NCBI RefSeq assembly: GCF_019209835.1
Contig: NZ_JAHUTS010000008.1
Span: 1-64,000 of the forward strand
Direction: 5' to 3'
Length of the DNA stretch: 64,000 bases
Source of the DNA: Enterovibrio paralichthyis
GTDB taxonomy: Bacteria > Pseudomonadota > Gammaproteobacteria > Enterobacterales > Vibrionaceae
The notes beneath the pieces are model-generated. The model was not told the DNA's origin. It did not search any database and saw nothing but the letters and a program-made list of their open reading frames with translations. The stretch's first letter is position 1. The number at the start of each line of letters is the position of its first letter. This document shows positions 22,724-32,387 of the stretch, one piece after another. Made by a program: the position numbers and the translations under genes.

Positions 22724-25167
22724 TGACCACACTGACACTGGATGGTGAATGGCAACTGACCTCACTGAATACACCATCGATTACCGCTCCGATTACCCTG
22801 CCGGGAGACGTACACAGTGCACTGCTGGGGGCTGACATCATTCCTGATCCCTACATGGGCTGCAACGAAACCAAGGTGCAGTGGGTGGGCGAGCACGATT
22901 GGCAGATGACACGTGAATTCACGGTGGATGCCGAACTGATGGCCGCCCGGGAAGTCGATCTCAAGCTCAGCATGGTCGACACCATGGCGGAAATCGATAT
23001 CAACGGCATCACCGCCATTACCTGCAGCAACATGTTCCGTCACTACCGCCGCGATATCCGTCCTTTGCTGCGTGAAGGCAGTAACCAAATCACAGTTACC
23101 CTGAAGCGTGCTGACATTGAAGCCAAAGCGCGCGCCGAGCGCCTGCCGTTTCCTGTGCCTTGGGCGGTGGGCAACAACCAGATCCCGCACATGAACACCC
23201 TGCGTAAAACCCAGTGCCACGCCGGTTGGGACTGGGGCATTTGCCTGCTCGCTAGCGGCATTTACGACAGCATCCGCATTCAGCCGGTTTCCCATGTCCG
23301 TTTACTCGACATGCGTACCGAGCAGCAGTGGCAGCATGATGGCCGCTGTGTTGTGGTCGCCAGTATCCACACCGAAATGCTGGATGGGGCGCAGCCACAA
23401 CTGGCCGAATGTACGCTGGAAACGCCGGACGGCGAGCGCCATAGCCTTTCCGTGGCCATTGATGCAGCCGTGAATACGGTACGTTTTGAACTGGATAAAC
23501 CGATGCGCTGGTGGCCAGCAGGTTACGGCGAACAGCCGTTGTACTGCCTGCATCTGGCGCTGGATGGTCAGGTTATTGAAAAGCGCCTTGGCCTACGCGA
23601 ACTGGCTGTTGATACCCAGGAAGATGAAATTGGTGCGGCCATGACCTTTATGGTTAACGGCAAAGCCATTATGTCGAAAGGGGCTAACTGGATCCCGCTC
23701 GATGCCATGCCGGGCACCCAGACGCCGGCGCGTTACCGCCGCCTGCTGGAAGATGCCAAAGCCGCTAACATGAACATGATCCGCGTCTGGGGCGGCGGCA
23801 TGTATGAGCGCGATTGCTTCTATGAGCTGTGTGACGAGCTTGGCCTGATGGTGTGGCAGGATCTGATGTTTTCCTGCGCCCTGTATCCATCGACACCGGA
23901 ATTCTTGAGCGACGTGCGTGAGGAAATCACCGAGCAGGTACGTCGCCTGAGCGATCACCCGTCACTGGCATTGTGGTGCGGTGACAACGAAGTGATTGGC
24001 GCGATCGGCTGGTATCCGGAATCGAAAAACAACCGCGAAAAATACGTCGTCAACTATGACCGCTTAAACCGCGTGTTGCAGGAAGTGGTGGAGCGCGAAG
24101 ACCCGTCACGCCGCTTTTGGGCCAGCTCACCGTGCAACGGCGAACTGGACTTCGGGGATGCCTGGCACGACGACAACAAAGGGGACATGCATTTCTGGGA
24201 TGTGTGGCATTCCGGCAAATCTTTCGATGCTTACCACAACATCAAGCCGCGTTTTTGCAGCGAGTTCGGCTACCAGTCATGGCCGTCACTGCCGACAGTA
24301 AAAACCTTTGCCCCCGAATCGGACTGGAACGTTACCTCACCGACGTTTGAACAGCACCAGAAAAACGGCCGCGGCAACAGCATCATCACTGAAATGTTTA
24401 CCCGCTATTTCCGTTTCCCAATGGACTTTGCCCAGATGCTGTACCTGAGCCAGGTGCAACAGGCGCTCGCCATCAAAACTGCCAGCGAATACTGGCGTGC
24501 CAACAAACCGGTCTGCCGCGGCATTCTTTACTGGCAACTCAACGACTGCTGGCCGGTCAGCTCCTGGTCGAGCATTGAATATACCGGCCGCTGGAAGCAG
24601 CTTCACTACCACGCCAAACGCTTCTTTGCCCCTCAGGCTGCCGTGTTTGTTGAAGAAGAAAACACGCTGCGTCTGCACCTTATCAACGATGAGCACCGTC
24701 GCTGCGACGTGAAGGGTCAGGTGACCTGGTATGACTGGCAGGGCGAGGTGATTGATACCTGGCCGGTGGAAGCGTGCCTGGGTGAAGACGACAACCAGCT
24801 GGTGTGGCAGTGCGACCGCGAGGTGATCAACGAGCGCCAGCACCAGGGCTTTTTCCATGTCGAGATTGAGGTGGAAGGTACCCGCTTTGCCAACACCTGG
24901 TTTGATGATGTGTACAAACGCCTGCCATTGCCCAAAGCCTCGGTCACCCCGGAGGTGAAAACGGTCAACGGCCAGGTGCAGGTGACATTCACCACGGACA
25001 AACCGGCCTTTTTCGTTCACCCGGAATTTGGTGGTGAAGGCCGCTTCAGCGACGCCAGTTTTACCCTTATGCCATGTAGTCCGGTGACTGTCGATTACCT
25101 CGGAGAGGCAACGGCAGATGAACTGGCTCGGGATCTGACGGTTTACCACCTGGCGAACAGTTTCTAA
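22723..25167 (+). CDS. Glycoside hydrolase family 2 beta-mannosidase
   Basis: 814 residues, typical of GH2 beta-mannosidases. N-terminal sugar-binding domain (about 1-170), Ig-like domain, then a TIM barrel with acid/base Glu423 in WCGDNEV and nucleophile Glu514 in CSEFGYQSWPS. The start is the TAATG overlap. No signal peptide, so it acts in the cytoplasm on imported sugar, releasing non-reducing beta-linked mannose from manno-oligosaccharides or Man-beta-GlcNAc ends. It is followed by an Opp-type importer and an asparaginase-type amidase, favouring glycopeptide substrates over plant mannan. beta-Galactosidase/glucuronidase GH2 members lack the WCGDNE context. Confidence 0.92.
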   Translation: MTTLTLDGEWQLTSLNTPSITAPITLPGDVHSALLGADIIPDPYMGCNETKVQWVGEHDWQMTREFTVDAELMAAREVDLKLSMVDTMAEIDINGITAITCSNMFRHYRRDIRPLLREGSNQITVTLKRADIEAKARAERLPFPVPWAVGNNQIPHMNTLRKTQCHAGWDWGICLLASGIYDSIRIQPVSHVRLLDMRTEQQWQHDGRCVVVASIHTEMLDGAQPQLAECTLETPDGERHSLSVAIDAAVNTVRFELDKPMRWWPAGYGEQPLYCLHLALDGQVIEKRLGLRELAVDTQEDEIGAAMTFMVNGKAIMSKGANWIPLDAMPGTQTPARYRRLLEDAKAANMNMIRVWGGGMYERDCFYELCDELGLMVWQDLMFSCALYPSTPEFLSDVREEITEQVRRLSDHPSLALWCGDNEVIGAIGWYPESKNNREKYVVNYDRLNRVLQEVVEREDPSRRFWASSPCNGELDFGDAWHDDNKGDMHFWDVWHSGKSFDAYHNIKPRFCSEFGYQSWPSLPTVKTFAPESDWNVTSPTFEQHQKNGRGNSIITEMFTRYFRFPMDFAQMLYLSQVQQALAIKTASEYWRANKPVCRGILYWQLNDCWPVSSWSSIEYTGRWKQLHYHAKRFFAPQAAVFVEEENTLRLHLINDEHRRCDVKGQVTWYDWQGEVIDTWPVEACLGEDDNQLVWQCDREVINERQHQGFFHVEIEVEGTRFANTWFDDVYKRLPLPKASVTPEVKTVNGQVQVTFTTDKPAFFVHPEFGGEGRFSDASFTLMPCSPVTVDYLGEATADELARDLTVYHLANSF

Positions 25168-25197
25168 TTAAGGTTTTCATGAAAGTAAGGACACGTA

Positions 25198-26856
25198 ATG
25201 CCGAGTAAAAAGACACTTGCAGCCCTCGTGCTTGCTGCATTAACCGCGCCCCAGGCGCTGGCTGAACAACGACATGAACTGACGATCGTGGCGGATTTCT
25301 ATCCGACCATGATCCGCAACTTCAACCCGTACCTGTCGACTAACCTGCGTACCACCACCGACTTTATCTATGAGCCGCTGGTGGTGTTTAACCAGATGCA
25401 CGGCAACAAGCCGGTGATGCGTCTGGCGGAAAACTATTACCTGTCAGAGGATCTGATGCAGGTAACGTTTGAGATCCGTGAAGGCGTCAAATGGTCAGAC
25501 GGTAAGCCGTTTAGCGCGGAAGATGTGGTGTATTCCTTCGACCTTATCCGTGAAAAACCGGAGTTGGATCCGAAGGGCATGGATCGTTGGATTAAGTCGG
25601 TACGCCAGGATGGCAACAAGGCCATTTTTGACCTCACGGAAGTGAACACCAACGTGCCTTACGAAATCTCTACCATTCCAATCGTGCCAAAGCACATTTG
25701 GAAAGACATTGAAAAACCGGAGCTGTTCACCAACGAAAATCCGGTAGGCTCAGGCCCGTTCACGGAAATCGACACCTTCACGCCACAGCTTTATGTCCAG
25801 TGCCGCAACCCAAATTACTGGGACAACGACAATCTGGAAGTGGACTGTCTGCGCGTGCCGCAAATTGCCAACAACGACCAGTTGCTGAGCAAGATCATCA
25901 AGTCTGAACTCGACTGGACCGGTGCCTTTATCCCGGACATCGACATCACCTATGCGGCGCGCAGCCCACACCACAAATACTGGTATCCGGCAGCAAGCCC
26001 GCAGGCGTTTGTGCTGAACTTTAAGTCACCGCATCCGGGCAACAACGAGGCTATCAATAATATTGATTTCCGCCGCGCGTTCTCGATGTCCATTGACCGC
26101 CAGAAAATCATCAATATCGCTTTCTACGGCAACGGCGTGGTGAACGACTACGCTTCTGGCCTTGGCAAAGTGTTTGAGTTCTGGGCCGATCCTGAAATCT
26201 ACAACAAGCACAAAGGCTACAACACCTACAACGTCGTCAATGCCAAAGCCATGCTGAAAGAGGCAGGCTTTGTGGATGTCGACGGTGACGGTTTTGTCGA
26301 AACCCCAACCGGCAAGCCGATTGAGCTGGAACTGCAATCCCCGACAGGCTGGACGGACTTCAACAACGCCGTGCAGTTGGGTGTAGAGCAACTTCAGGCG
26401 GTCGGCATCAAAGCCAAGGCACGCACGGCAGATTTCGCGGTATACAACCAGGCGATGCTTTCTGGCACCTATGATGTGGCTTACACCAACTACTTCAATG
26501 GCGCAGACCCTTACCGCTACTGGAGCACGGGCTACCACTCCCGCTTCCAGGAAGGGGAAAGCATGCCGCGCTACGCCATGCATTTCTTCAAAAATGCCGA
26601 GCTGGACAGGCTGCTGGACACTTTCTACAAAACCGACAAGCAGGATGAGCAGAAGCTGATTGCCCATCAAATCCAGAAAATCATCGCAGAGAACCAGGTG
26701 ACTGTGCCTGTGATGTCCGGCGTTGACGTTTACCAGTTCAACGAAAGCCGCTTTACCGGATGGTGGAACGAGGGGAATCCGAAAGGCCGTCCATCGTCAT
26801 GGGCGGGTGTGCCGGAGCGTCTGCTGCACGTGTTGGGTCTCAAGCCGAGAGCGTAA
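25198..26856 (+). CDS. ABC importer substrate-binding protein, SBP_bac_5 (Opp/Dpp type)
   Basis: 552 residues with a Sec signal peptide cut after ALA (about residue 22; LAEQRHELTIV). ADFYPTMIRNFNPYLS and DFIYEPLVVFN are the start of the family 5 fold, and EGVKWSDGKPFSAEDVVYSFD is its hallmark. No lipobox Cys, so it is a free periplasmic protein. Family members bind peptides, but relatives in Vibrio and Thermotoga bind chito-, cello- or manno-oligosaccharides. Given beta-mannosidase before and peptidase/amidase after, a glycopeptide or manno-oligosaccharide ligand is likely. Confidence 0.9.
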   Translation: MPSKKTLAALVLAALTAPQALAEQRHELTIVADFYPTMIRNFNPYLSTNLRTTTDFIYEPLVVFNQMHGNKPVMRLAENYYLSEDLMQVTFEIREGVKWSDGKPFSAEDVVYSFDLIREKPELDPKGMDRWIKSVRQDGNKAIFDLTEVNTNVPYEISTIPIVPKHIWKDIEKPELFTNENPVGSGPFTEIDTFTPQLYVQCRNPNYWDNDNLEVDCLRVPQIANNDQLLSKIIKSELDWTGAFIPDIDITYAARSPHHKYWYPAASPQAFVLNFKSPHPGNNEAINNIDFRRAFSMSIDRQKIINIAFYGNGVVNDYASGLGKVFEFWADPEIYNKHKGYNTYNVVNAKAMLKEAGFVDVDGDGFVETPTGKPIELELQSPTGWTDFNNAVQLGVEQLQAVGIKAKARTADFAVYNQAMLSGTYDVAYTNYFNGADPYRYWSTGYHSRFQEGESMPRYAMHFFKNAELDRLLDTFYKTDKQDEQKLIAHQIQKIIAENQVTVPVMSGVDVYQFNESRFTGWWNEGNPKGRPSSWAGVPERLLHVLGLKPRA

Positions 26857-26864
26857 ACCGACAA

Positions 26865-26892
26865 CAGGAGTGCGCCCACCAGTGCACTCCTG
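26865..26892 (+). other. Intercistronic hairpin after the SBP gene
   Basis: CAGGAGTGC (26865-26873) and GCACTCCTG (26884-26892) form a perfect 9-bp stem with a 10-base loop but no T-run. Such stems commonly protect the upstream mRNA and keep binding protein in excess over permeases. The role is inferred. Confidence 0.65.
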
Positions 26893-26982
26893 ATCTTTCA
26901 TATCAATCACCTTGATGAGCGTAATAAAGATTGCTGACAGGCAATTTTATTGGCGCGGGATCGTTGCACCTGAGGATAGGGT

Positions 26983-27969
26983 ATGGCTTTCTTTCTACGA
27001 CGGTTGTCGTTTTATTTAATGGCGTTGCTGTTTGCCGCGACATTGAATTTCATCTTGCCCCGCGCAATGCCGGGCGACCCGGTTACCATGATGTTTGCCA
27101 ACGCCACGGCGCAGGTAACCCCTGAACGTATCGAAGCAATGAAAAAGCTGCTTGGCTTTGTCGACGCCCCTTGGTACCAGCAGTATTTTGCTTATCTGGG
27201 CAATATCTTTACCGGCAACTGGGGCTTGTCCATCAAGTACTACCCCATCACGGTCAATGAACTGCTCGGCAGCGCTGTGGGTTGGTCGCTGTTTTTGACC
27301 GGCTCGGCCATCATCCTGGCGTTTTGTATCGGCTCTGTGCTGGGCATTTTTGCGGCCTGGCGTCGCGGCAGCCACTACGATGCCTTTATCTCTCCAAGCA
27401 TGCTGGTGGTACAGTCCATCCCGTCTGTGGTGGTCGCTATGCTGGTGCTCTACACCTTCGCCATTGGGCTGGAATGGTTCCCGTCCGGCAACGCTTACAC
27501 GGTCGGGACGCAGCCGGACTGGTCGAGTTGGGCGTTCTACAAAGACGTAGCCTATCACGCTGTGTTGCCCTTGCTCTGTGCCACCATTGGCCAGATCGGG
27601 GGCTTTTTGATCAGCATGCGTAACAACATGATCAACTTGCTCAACGAAGATTTCATCACCATGGCGAAAGCCAAGGGGTTGAGCGAAAACCGCGTGGTGT
27701 TCAACTACGCCGCCCGCAACTCCATGCTGCCAAGCGTGACGGCACTTTCTATGGCGCTCGGCTCTGCCATCAGCGGGCAGCTTATCGTGGAGATGATCTT
27801 CAACTACCCGGGTCTAGGCACCGTGCTGCTCAACGCTATCCATGCCCGTGACTATCAGGTACTGCAGGGACAACTGCTGCTGATGACCATGTTCATGCTG
27901 TTCTTCAACTTCCTCGCCGATCTGATGATCGTTTACCTCGACCCGCGCCTTCGCAAGGGAGGAAAGTAA
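26983..27969 (+). CDS. ABC importer permease, DppB/OppB type
   Basis: 328 residues. The N-terminal TM1 plus MPGDPVTMMFANA loop is typical of DppB/OppB; six spans in all. The EAA loop reads DFITMAKAKGLSENRVVFNYAARNSMLP (about 222-249, given here by position), contacting an ATPase. It forms a heterodimeric channel with the next gene product. 126 bp from the SBP gene, with a hairpin between. Confidence 0.93.
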   Translation: MAFFLRRLSFYLMALLFAATLNFILPRAMPGDPVTMMFANATAQVTPERIEAMKKLLGFVDAPWYQQYFAYLGNIFTGNWGLSIKYYPITVNELLGSAVGWSLFLTGSAIILAFCIGSVLGIFAAWRRGSHYDAFISPSMLVVQSIPSVVVAMLVLYTFAIGLEWFPSGNAYTVGTQPDWSSWAFYKDVAYHAVLPLLCATIGQIGGFLISMRNNMINLLNEDFITMAKAKGLSENRVVFNYAARNSMLPSVTALSMALGSAISGQLIVEMIFNYPGLGTVLLNAIHARDYQVLQGQLLLMTMFMLFFNFLADLMIVYLDPRLRKGGK

Positions 27970-27971
27970 TC

Positions 27972-28991
27972 ATGAAAACCCTGTTCAAACTGCTGGCGGG
28001 CAATAAAAAATCCCTCGCCGGTCTTATCATCCTGGCCATGTTTGCGCTTATCGCGATCTTCGCGCCGCTGATCACCAAACACGCGCCGGATGTCGGCACC
28101 GGTAACCCGCACGAATACCCGGCCTTTATCGTCAAAGCCGCTAAAGCAAATCCTGACGGCTGGATAGCGAAAAACCTCGCTAACAATCCGCGCCGCCTGA
28201 TGATGTCGGAAGGCGCTGATCATGTGCTCGGAACGTCCCGAATGGGGCGCGATATCTGGTCGCAACTGGTTTACGGCGCGCGCACGTCACTGGCTGTCGG
28301 CGTGGGTGCCGGTGTCATGGTCTGTTTCCTGGCCACCGCGATTGGTGTGACCGCCGGATACTTTGGCGGCAAGGTGGATGACTACCTCTCTGCGGCCATG
28401 AACATCATGCTGGTGGTGCCGCAGCTGCCGCTGCTGTTTATCATCGCCGCCTTTATCGGCCAGGCGGGGCCAGCGACCATTGCCGTGGTCATCGCGATAA
28501 CCTCCTGGGCATGGGGCGCAAGGGTTGTGCGGGCGCAAACCCTATCGGTGCGTGAGAAAGAATTTGTCCGCGCCGCTGAAGTGCTGGGCGAGAAAACCTG
28601 GCGCATCATCGCCATCGAAATCCTGCCTAACCTGATGTCGATCCTGGGGGCGAGCTTTATCGGCTGTGTGCTGTTGGCCATCATGACCGAAGCCAGCCTT
28701 TCGTTTCTTGGCCTTGGTGACCCGAATGCCATCAGCTGGGGCGTGATGCTCTATAACGTCCAGACATCCTCTTCCATGCTGATCGGTGCCTGGTGGGAAA
28801 TCCTGCCGCCGTGTCTGGCGCTGACCTTTATTGCAGTTGGTTTGTCGCTGCTCAACTTTGCCGTGGATGAAATTGCCAACCCGCAACTTCGCTCACACAA
28901 AGGGCTGCGCCTATGGAGCCAGCGCAACAAGTGGAGCAAGGCAGAGCCGGGCAAGCCTCGCCCTGTGTTTGGTAAGGAGGGTCAGGCATGA
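27972..28991 (+). CDS. ABC importer permease, DppC/OppC type
   Basis: 339 residues, with a cytoplasmic N-terminus, TM1 at about 16-36, a periplasmic loop, then five spans. The EAA loop FVRAAEVLGEKTWRIIAIEILP and the end-motif SFLGLGDPNAISWG are diagnostic of OppC/DppC. Starts 2 bases after the first permease stop; its end overlaps the next ATPase start by four bases (ATGA). Confidence 0.93.
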   Translation: MKTLFKLLAGNKKSLAGLIILAMFALIAIFAPLITKHAPDVGTGNPHEYPAFIVKAAKANPDGWIAKNLANNPRRLMMSEGADHVLGTSRMGRDIWSQLVYGARTSLAVGVGAGVMVCFLATAIGVTAGYFGGKVDDYLSAAMNIMLVVPQLPLLFIIAAFIGQAGPATIAVVIAITSWAWGARVVRAQTLSVREKEFVRAAEVLGEKTWRIIAIEILPNLMSILGASFIGCVLLAIMTEASLSFLGLGDPNAISWGVMLYNVQTSSSMLIGAWWEILPPCLALTFIAVGLSLLNFAVDEIANPQLRSHKGLRLWSQRNKWSKAEPGKPRPVFGKEGQA

Positions 28992-29965
28992 CAGACCCAC
29001 AAATATCCATCCGCGATTTGTGCGTGGATTACATTACCGATGCCGGGGATGTGCGCGCCGTCAACCATGTCAGCTTTGATATCGGCAAAGGGGAAATCTT
29101 TGGTTTAGCCGGTGAATCCGGCTGCGGAAAATCGACCGTTGCGTTTTCCCTGATGCGTCTTCACAAGCCGCCTGCCTATATTTCCCAGGGGCAGGTGCTG
29201 TTTGACGGTCACGGCGACATTCTGCAAAAGAGCGATGAAGCCATGTCGCGCTTTCGCTGGAAGGAAATTTCCATGGTGTTACAGAGCGCGATGAATGCGC
29301 TCAATCCTGTGCTGACCATGGAAGAGCAGTTTTGCGATGTGATCCTGCACCACACCAACTTCACCCGCGAACAGGCGGTGCGCCGCGCAGAGGGTTTGCT
29401 GGAAATCGTTGATATCCACCCAAGCCGCCTGCGCGATTACCCGCACCAGTTTTCCGGCGGTATGCGCCAGCGCCTGGTCATTGCCATTGCGCTCGCCCTC
29501 AATCCGAAAATGATCATCATGGATGAGCCAACCACAGCGCTGGACGTGGTGGTGCAGCGCGAGATTTTGCAAAAAATCTATGCCCTGAAAGAGGAGTTTG
29601 GTTTCTCTATCCTATTCATCACCCATGATCTCTCGCTGATGGTCGAGTTCTCTGACCGTATCGGCATCATGTATGCCGGCGAGCTGGTGGAAGTGGCGCC
29701 GTCCAAACAAATCCTGACCACGCCGTACCATCCTTACACCCAGGGACTGGGCAGCTCGTTCCCGCCATTAACTGGCCCGAAAACACGCCTGACTGGCATT
29801 CCCGGCAACCCGCTGAACCTGTTTGAAATTCCGACCGGTTGCCGCTTCCAGGCGCGTTGCAGCAAAGCCCAGCCTGTCTGTTTCAGTCAGCCGACAGCGC
29901 TGCAACAGCTGGAGCCGGGGCGTCTTTCCAACTGCCATCTCTACACTGCGCAAATCCGGGGATAA
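28988..29965 (+). CDS. ABC importer ATPase, DppD/OppD type
   Basis: 325 residues. Walker A GESGCGKST (about 38-46), signature FSGGMRQR, Walker B MIIMDEPTTALD, and the switch His in FITHDL. The C-terminal oligopeptide extension contains CRFQARCSKAQPVC, matching the cysteine cluster (four Cys) often found in Opp/Dpp ATPases, which can bind an iron-sulfur cluster. Pairs with the next ATPase. Confidence 0.95.
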   Translation: MTDPQISIRDLCVDYITDAGDVRAVNHVSFDIGKGEIFGLAGESGCGKSTVAFSLMRLHKPPAYISQGQVLFDGHGDILQKSDEAMSRFRWKEISMVLQSAMNALNPVLTMEEQFCDVILHHTNFTREQAVRRAEGLLEIVDIHPSRLRDYPHQFSGGMRQRLVIAIALALNPKMIIMDEPTTALDVVVQREILQKIYALKEEFGFSILFITHDLSLMVEFSDRIGIMYAGELVEVAPSKQILTTPYHPYTQGLGSSFPPLTGPKTRLTGIPGNPLNLFEIPTGCRFQARCSKAQPVCFSQPTALQQLEPGRLSNCHLYTAQIRG

Positions 29966-29974
29966 GGAGCCGTT

Positions 29975-30967
29975 ATGAGCAAGCCGACAGGAAAACTCAT
30001 CATTGAGGGCAAAAACCTCGTTAAGGATTTTGCGGTTAACAGCAATACGCTGAACAAACCCAAGATGCGGGCCATCAACGATGTCTCGTTCAAAATGTAC
30101 AAAGGCCGTGGTCTGGCGGTGGTAGGGGAGTCGGGCTCCGGCAAGTCCACCACTGCGAAGATGATTGCCAAAATGTATCCGCCCACCGCAGGCACTATCG
30201 AATACTGTGGTCGTGATATCCAGACCATCGCCCGTCGTGACGAGTTGATGCAATACCGTCAGGGCGTGCAGATGGTGTGGCAGGACCCGTTCGGGTCGCT
30301 CAATCCTACCCACACCATTTTCCACCACATTGCCCGCCCGCTTTGCATCCATAACAAGGTGGACAGCCGGGATAAAAAGGCGCTGGAGGAGAAGGTTTAC
30401 GATCTGCTGCTTCAGGTGGGGCTGACCCCGCCCAAAGAGACCGCGGCCAAATACCCGCACCAGCTGTCCGGCGGCCAGCGCCAGCGGGTGAACCTGGCAC
30501 GCAATATCGCTGTGGGCGCAGAGGTGGTGTTGGCGGACGAGCCGACCTCCATGCTGGACGTGTCTATCCGCGCCGGTGTACTGAACCTGATGGAAGAGAT
30601 GAAGTTCGAGCGCGAAATGGCGCTGCTCTACATCACCCACGACATCGCGACGGCGCGCTATATCGCCGAAGATCTGGCGGTGATGTATGTCGGCCACATG
30701 GTGGAATGGGGCGATGTTGAGCAGATCATTCATGACCCACAGCACCCCTATACCCAGCTGCTGGTGTCCGCCGTGCCTGATCCCAACAAATCGATTCACG
30801 AGAAACTCAAAGGTAACCGCGGCGAGATCCCGCTCTGGACACCGGAAAGTGTGGGCTGCCCGTTTGCTGGCCGCTGCCTTCACGCCACGCCGAAATGCCA
30901 GCACGCCCTGCCGCCGGTGACCCAGTTAGCAGAAAACCACTTTGTACGTTGCTACCTCTACGAATAA
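29975..30967 (+). CDS. ABC importer ATPase, DppF/OppF type
   Basis: 330 residues. Walker A GESGSGKST, signature LSGGQRQRVNLARN, Walker B VVLADEPTSMLD, switch His in YITHDIA, and a C-terminal Cys cluster (GCPFAGRCLHATPKC). Second ATPase of the importer; 9 bp after the first. The five gene set is complete, so the transporter is intact. Confidence 0.95.
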   Translation: MSKPTGKLIIEGKNLVKDFAVNSNTLNKPKMRAINDVSFKMYKGRGLAVVGESGSGKSTTAKMIAKMYPPTAGTIEYCGRDIQTIARRDELMQYRQGVQMVWQDPFGSLNPTHTIFHHIARPLCIHNKVDSRDKKALEEKVYDLLLQVGLTPPKETAAKYPHQLSGGQRQRVNLARNIAVGAEVVLADEPTSMLDVSIRAGVLNLMEEMKFEREMALLYITHDIATARYIAEDLAVMYVGHMVEWGDVEQIIHDPQHPYTQLLVSAVPDPNKSIHEKLKGNRGEIPLWTPESVGCPFAGRCLHATPKCQHALPPVTQLAENHFVRCYLYE

Positions 30968-30991
30968 GTCGTGGCAACAGAGGAAATCAGG

Positions 30992-32377
30992 ATGATTCAA
31001 TTTAGCTTTATCCGCACCCAAGAGACCGGCTCTGACTCGACTCGGACAGTGCGTATTACCTTGGGAGAAAGCCGCTCACTGACACTTGATCAGGATGTGG
31101 ACGGCTTCGACGGTGAAATCAGAAAAACGGCCTTTACGGTTGCTGATATTCAGGACACCGGCTTTTTACTCGCAACTACGTTCAAACGCGCCCAGACACT
31201 GGCGCTTCATATCGACGACAGCGTCAAGGTGCTGCATGAACCAGCAGTGTGGGTGAAATGGCTGTCGCTGGGGCTGGCGCTGTCAGCTTACGACTACCAG
31301 CACAAAGCGAGCTACCTGCTTGAGCCGGCAATCAACGGGTTTGAGCTGGCTTCGGGGGATCCGACGCTGTGCGATGCCTTCTGTGAAGGTCAGGTGCTGG
31401 CCGAAAGTCAGCTGATTTCCCGCGAACTGGTCAACAAGCCGGGCAATATTATCTACCCGGAATCTTTTGTCAGTGCGGTGGAAGCGCTGGGCATGGATGG
31501 CGTCACGCTGACCTATCTCACCGAAGCGGAAATGGATGAACTGGGCTTTGGCGGCTTGGTAGGGATTTCCCAGGGCAGTGAGCGCGATGGCCGTATGCTG
31601 TGCCTCGATTACTACCCGAAAAACGCCAAGACCACCATCGCGCTGGTGGGGAAAGGGGTCACGTTCGATACCGGCGGCATCAGCATCAAAGGCCAGCTTC
31701 GCATGAGCACCATGAAAGTGGATATGGGCGGCGCGGCGGCAGTGGTTGGCGCGATGAACGCCATTTCCCAACTAAACCTGCCTGTGCGCGTGATTGGCCT
31801 GTGTGGCCTGGTGGAAAACATGCCATCAGGTTGTGCTATTAAACCGGGGGATGTAGTAACCATGCTCTCCGGCAAGAGCGTCGAAATTATCTCGACCGAC
31901 GCAGAAGGCCGCATGGTGCTGGCCGATGTGCTGCATTACGCCCAAAAAACCTATCGTCCAGATTACCTGATTGATATCGCCACTCTGACCGGTGCTACGG
32001 GTGTCTCCCTCGGCAAGGCCTATGCGTCGCTGATGGGCAATGATGAGCGCCTGATTGCGGCTGCCAAGATCGCCGGTGACACCTGCTCTGAGCCACTCTG
32101 GCATATGCCTATCGCCAATGAACGTTTTGAAGCGTCGCTGAAAAGTGATTTTGCCGAGCTGCGCCACGGCGCTGAAGACGGTGATGGTAATGCCAGTGTG
32201 GCAGCGACCTTCCTCAACCACTTTGTCTCGCCCAATCAGCCTTGGATCCACATCGACTCAGCGGCCATGTCCCTGGGCATGAACCATCGCAAGATTTACC
32301 CCAAAGCGGCATCAGGTTACGGCACCTTGCTGCTGACTGCGCTTTGCCAACAAATTGCTACCCAGAATGAAGAATAA
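30992..32377 (+). CDS. M17 leucyl aminopeptidase family protein
   Basis: 461 residues: variable N-terminal domain (about 1-160), then the M17 catalytic domain with GKGVTFDTGGISIK (metal/substrate Lys and Asp) and the family signature STDAEGRMVLAD. Di-metal, cytoplasmic, removes N-terminal residues from peptides. The ATG at 30992 has GAGGAAA upstream; a GTG at 30971 would start only 3 bases after the ATPase stop. Encoded between a peptide-type importer and a glycosylasparaginase, it could trim imported (glyco)peptides to single glyco-asparagines, which the amidase prefers. The general PepA/PepB housekeeping enzymes are not expected in such a context. Confidence 0.9.
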   Translation: MIQFSFIRTQETGSDSTRTVRITLGESRSLTLDQDVDGFDGEIRKTAFTVADIQDTGFLLATTFKRAQTLALHIDDSVKVLHEPAVWVKWLSLGLALSAYDYQHKASYLLEPAINGFELASGDPTLCDAFCEGQVLAESQLISRELVNKPGNIIYPESFVSAVEALGMDGVTLTYLTEAEMDELGFGGLVGISQGSERDGRMLCLDYYPKNAKTTIALVGKGVTFDTGGISIKGQLRMSTMKVDMGGAAAVVGAMNAISQLNLPVRVIGLCGLVENMPSGCAIKPGDVVTMLSGKSVEIISTDAEGRMVLADVLHYAQKTYRPDYLIDIATLTGATGVSLGKAYASLMGNDERLIAAAKIAGDTCSEPLWHMPIANERFEASLKSDFAELRHGAEDGDGNASVAATFLNHFVSPNQPWIHIDSAAMSLGMNHRKIYPKAASGYGTLLLTALCQQIATQNEE

Positions 32378-32387
32378 GGAAACACCC

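Noticed and set aside
29768..30904. A 378-residue antisense open frame over the two ABC ATPase genes
   Set aside because: The plus strand holds intact, motif-complete ATPases; the antisense frame has no family features and follows from GC-rich codon use.
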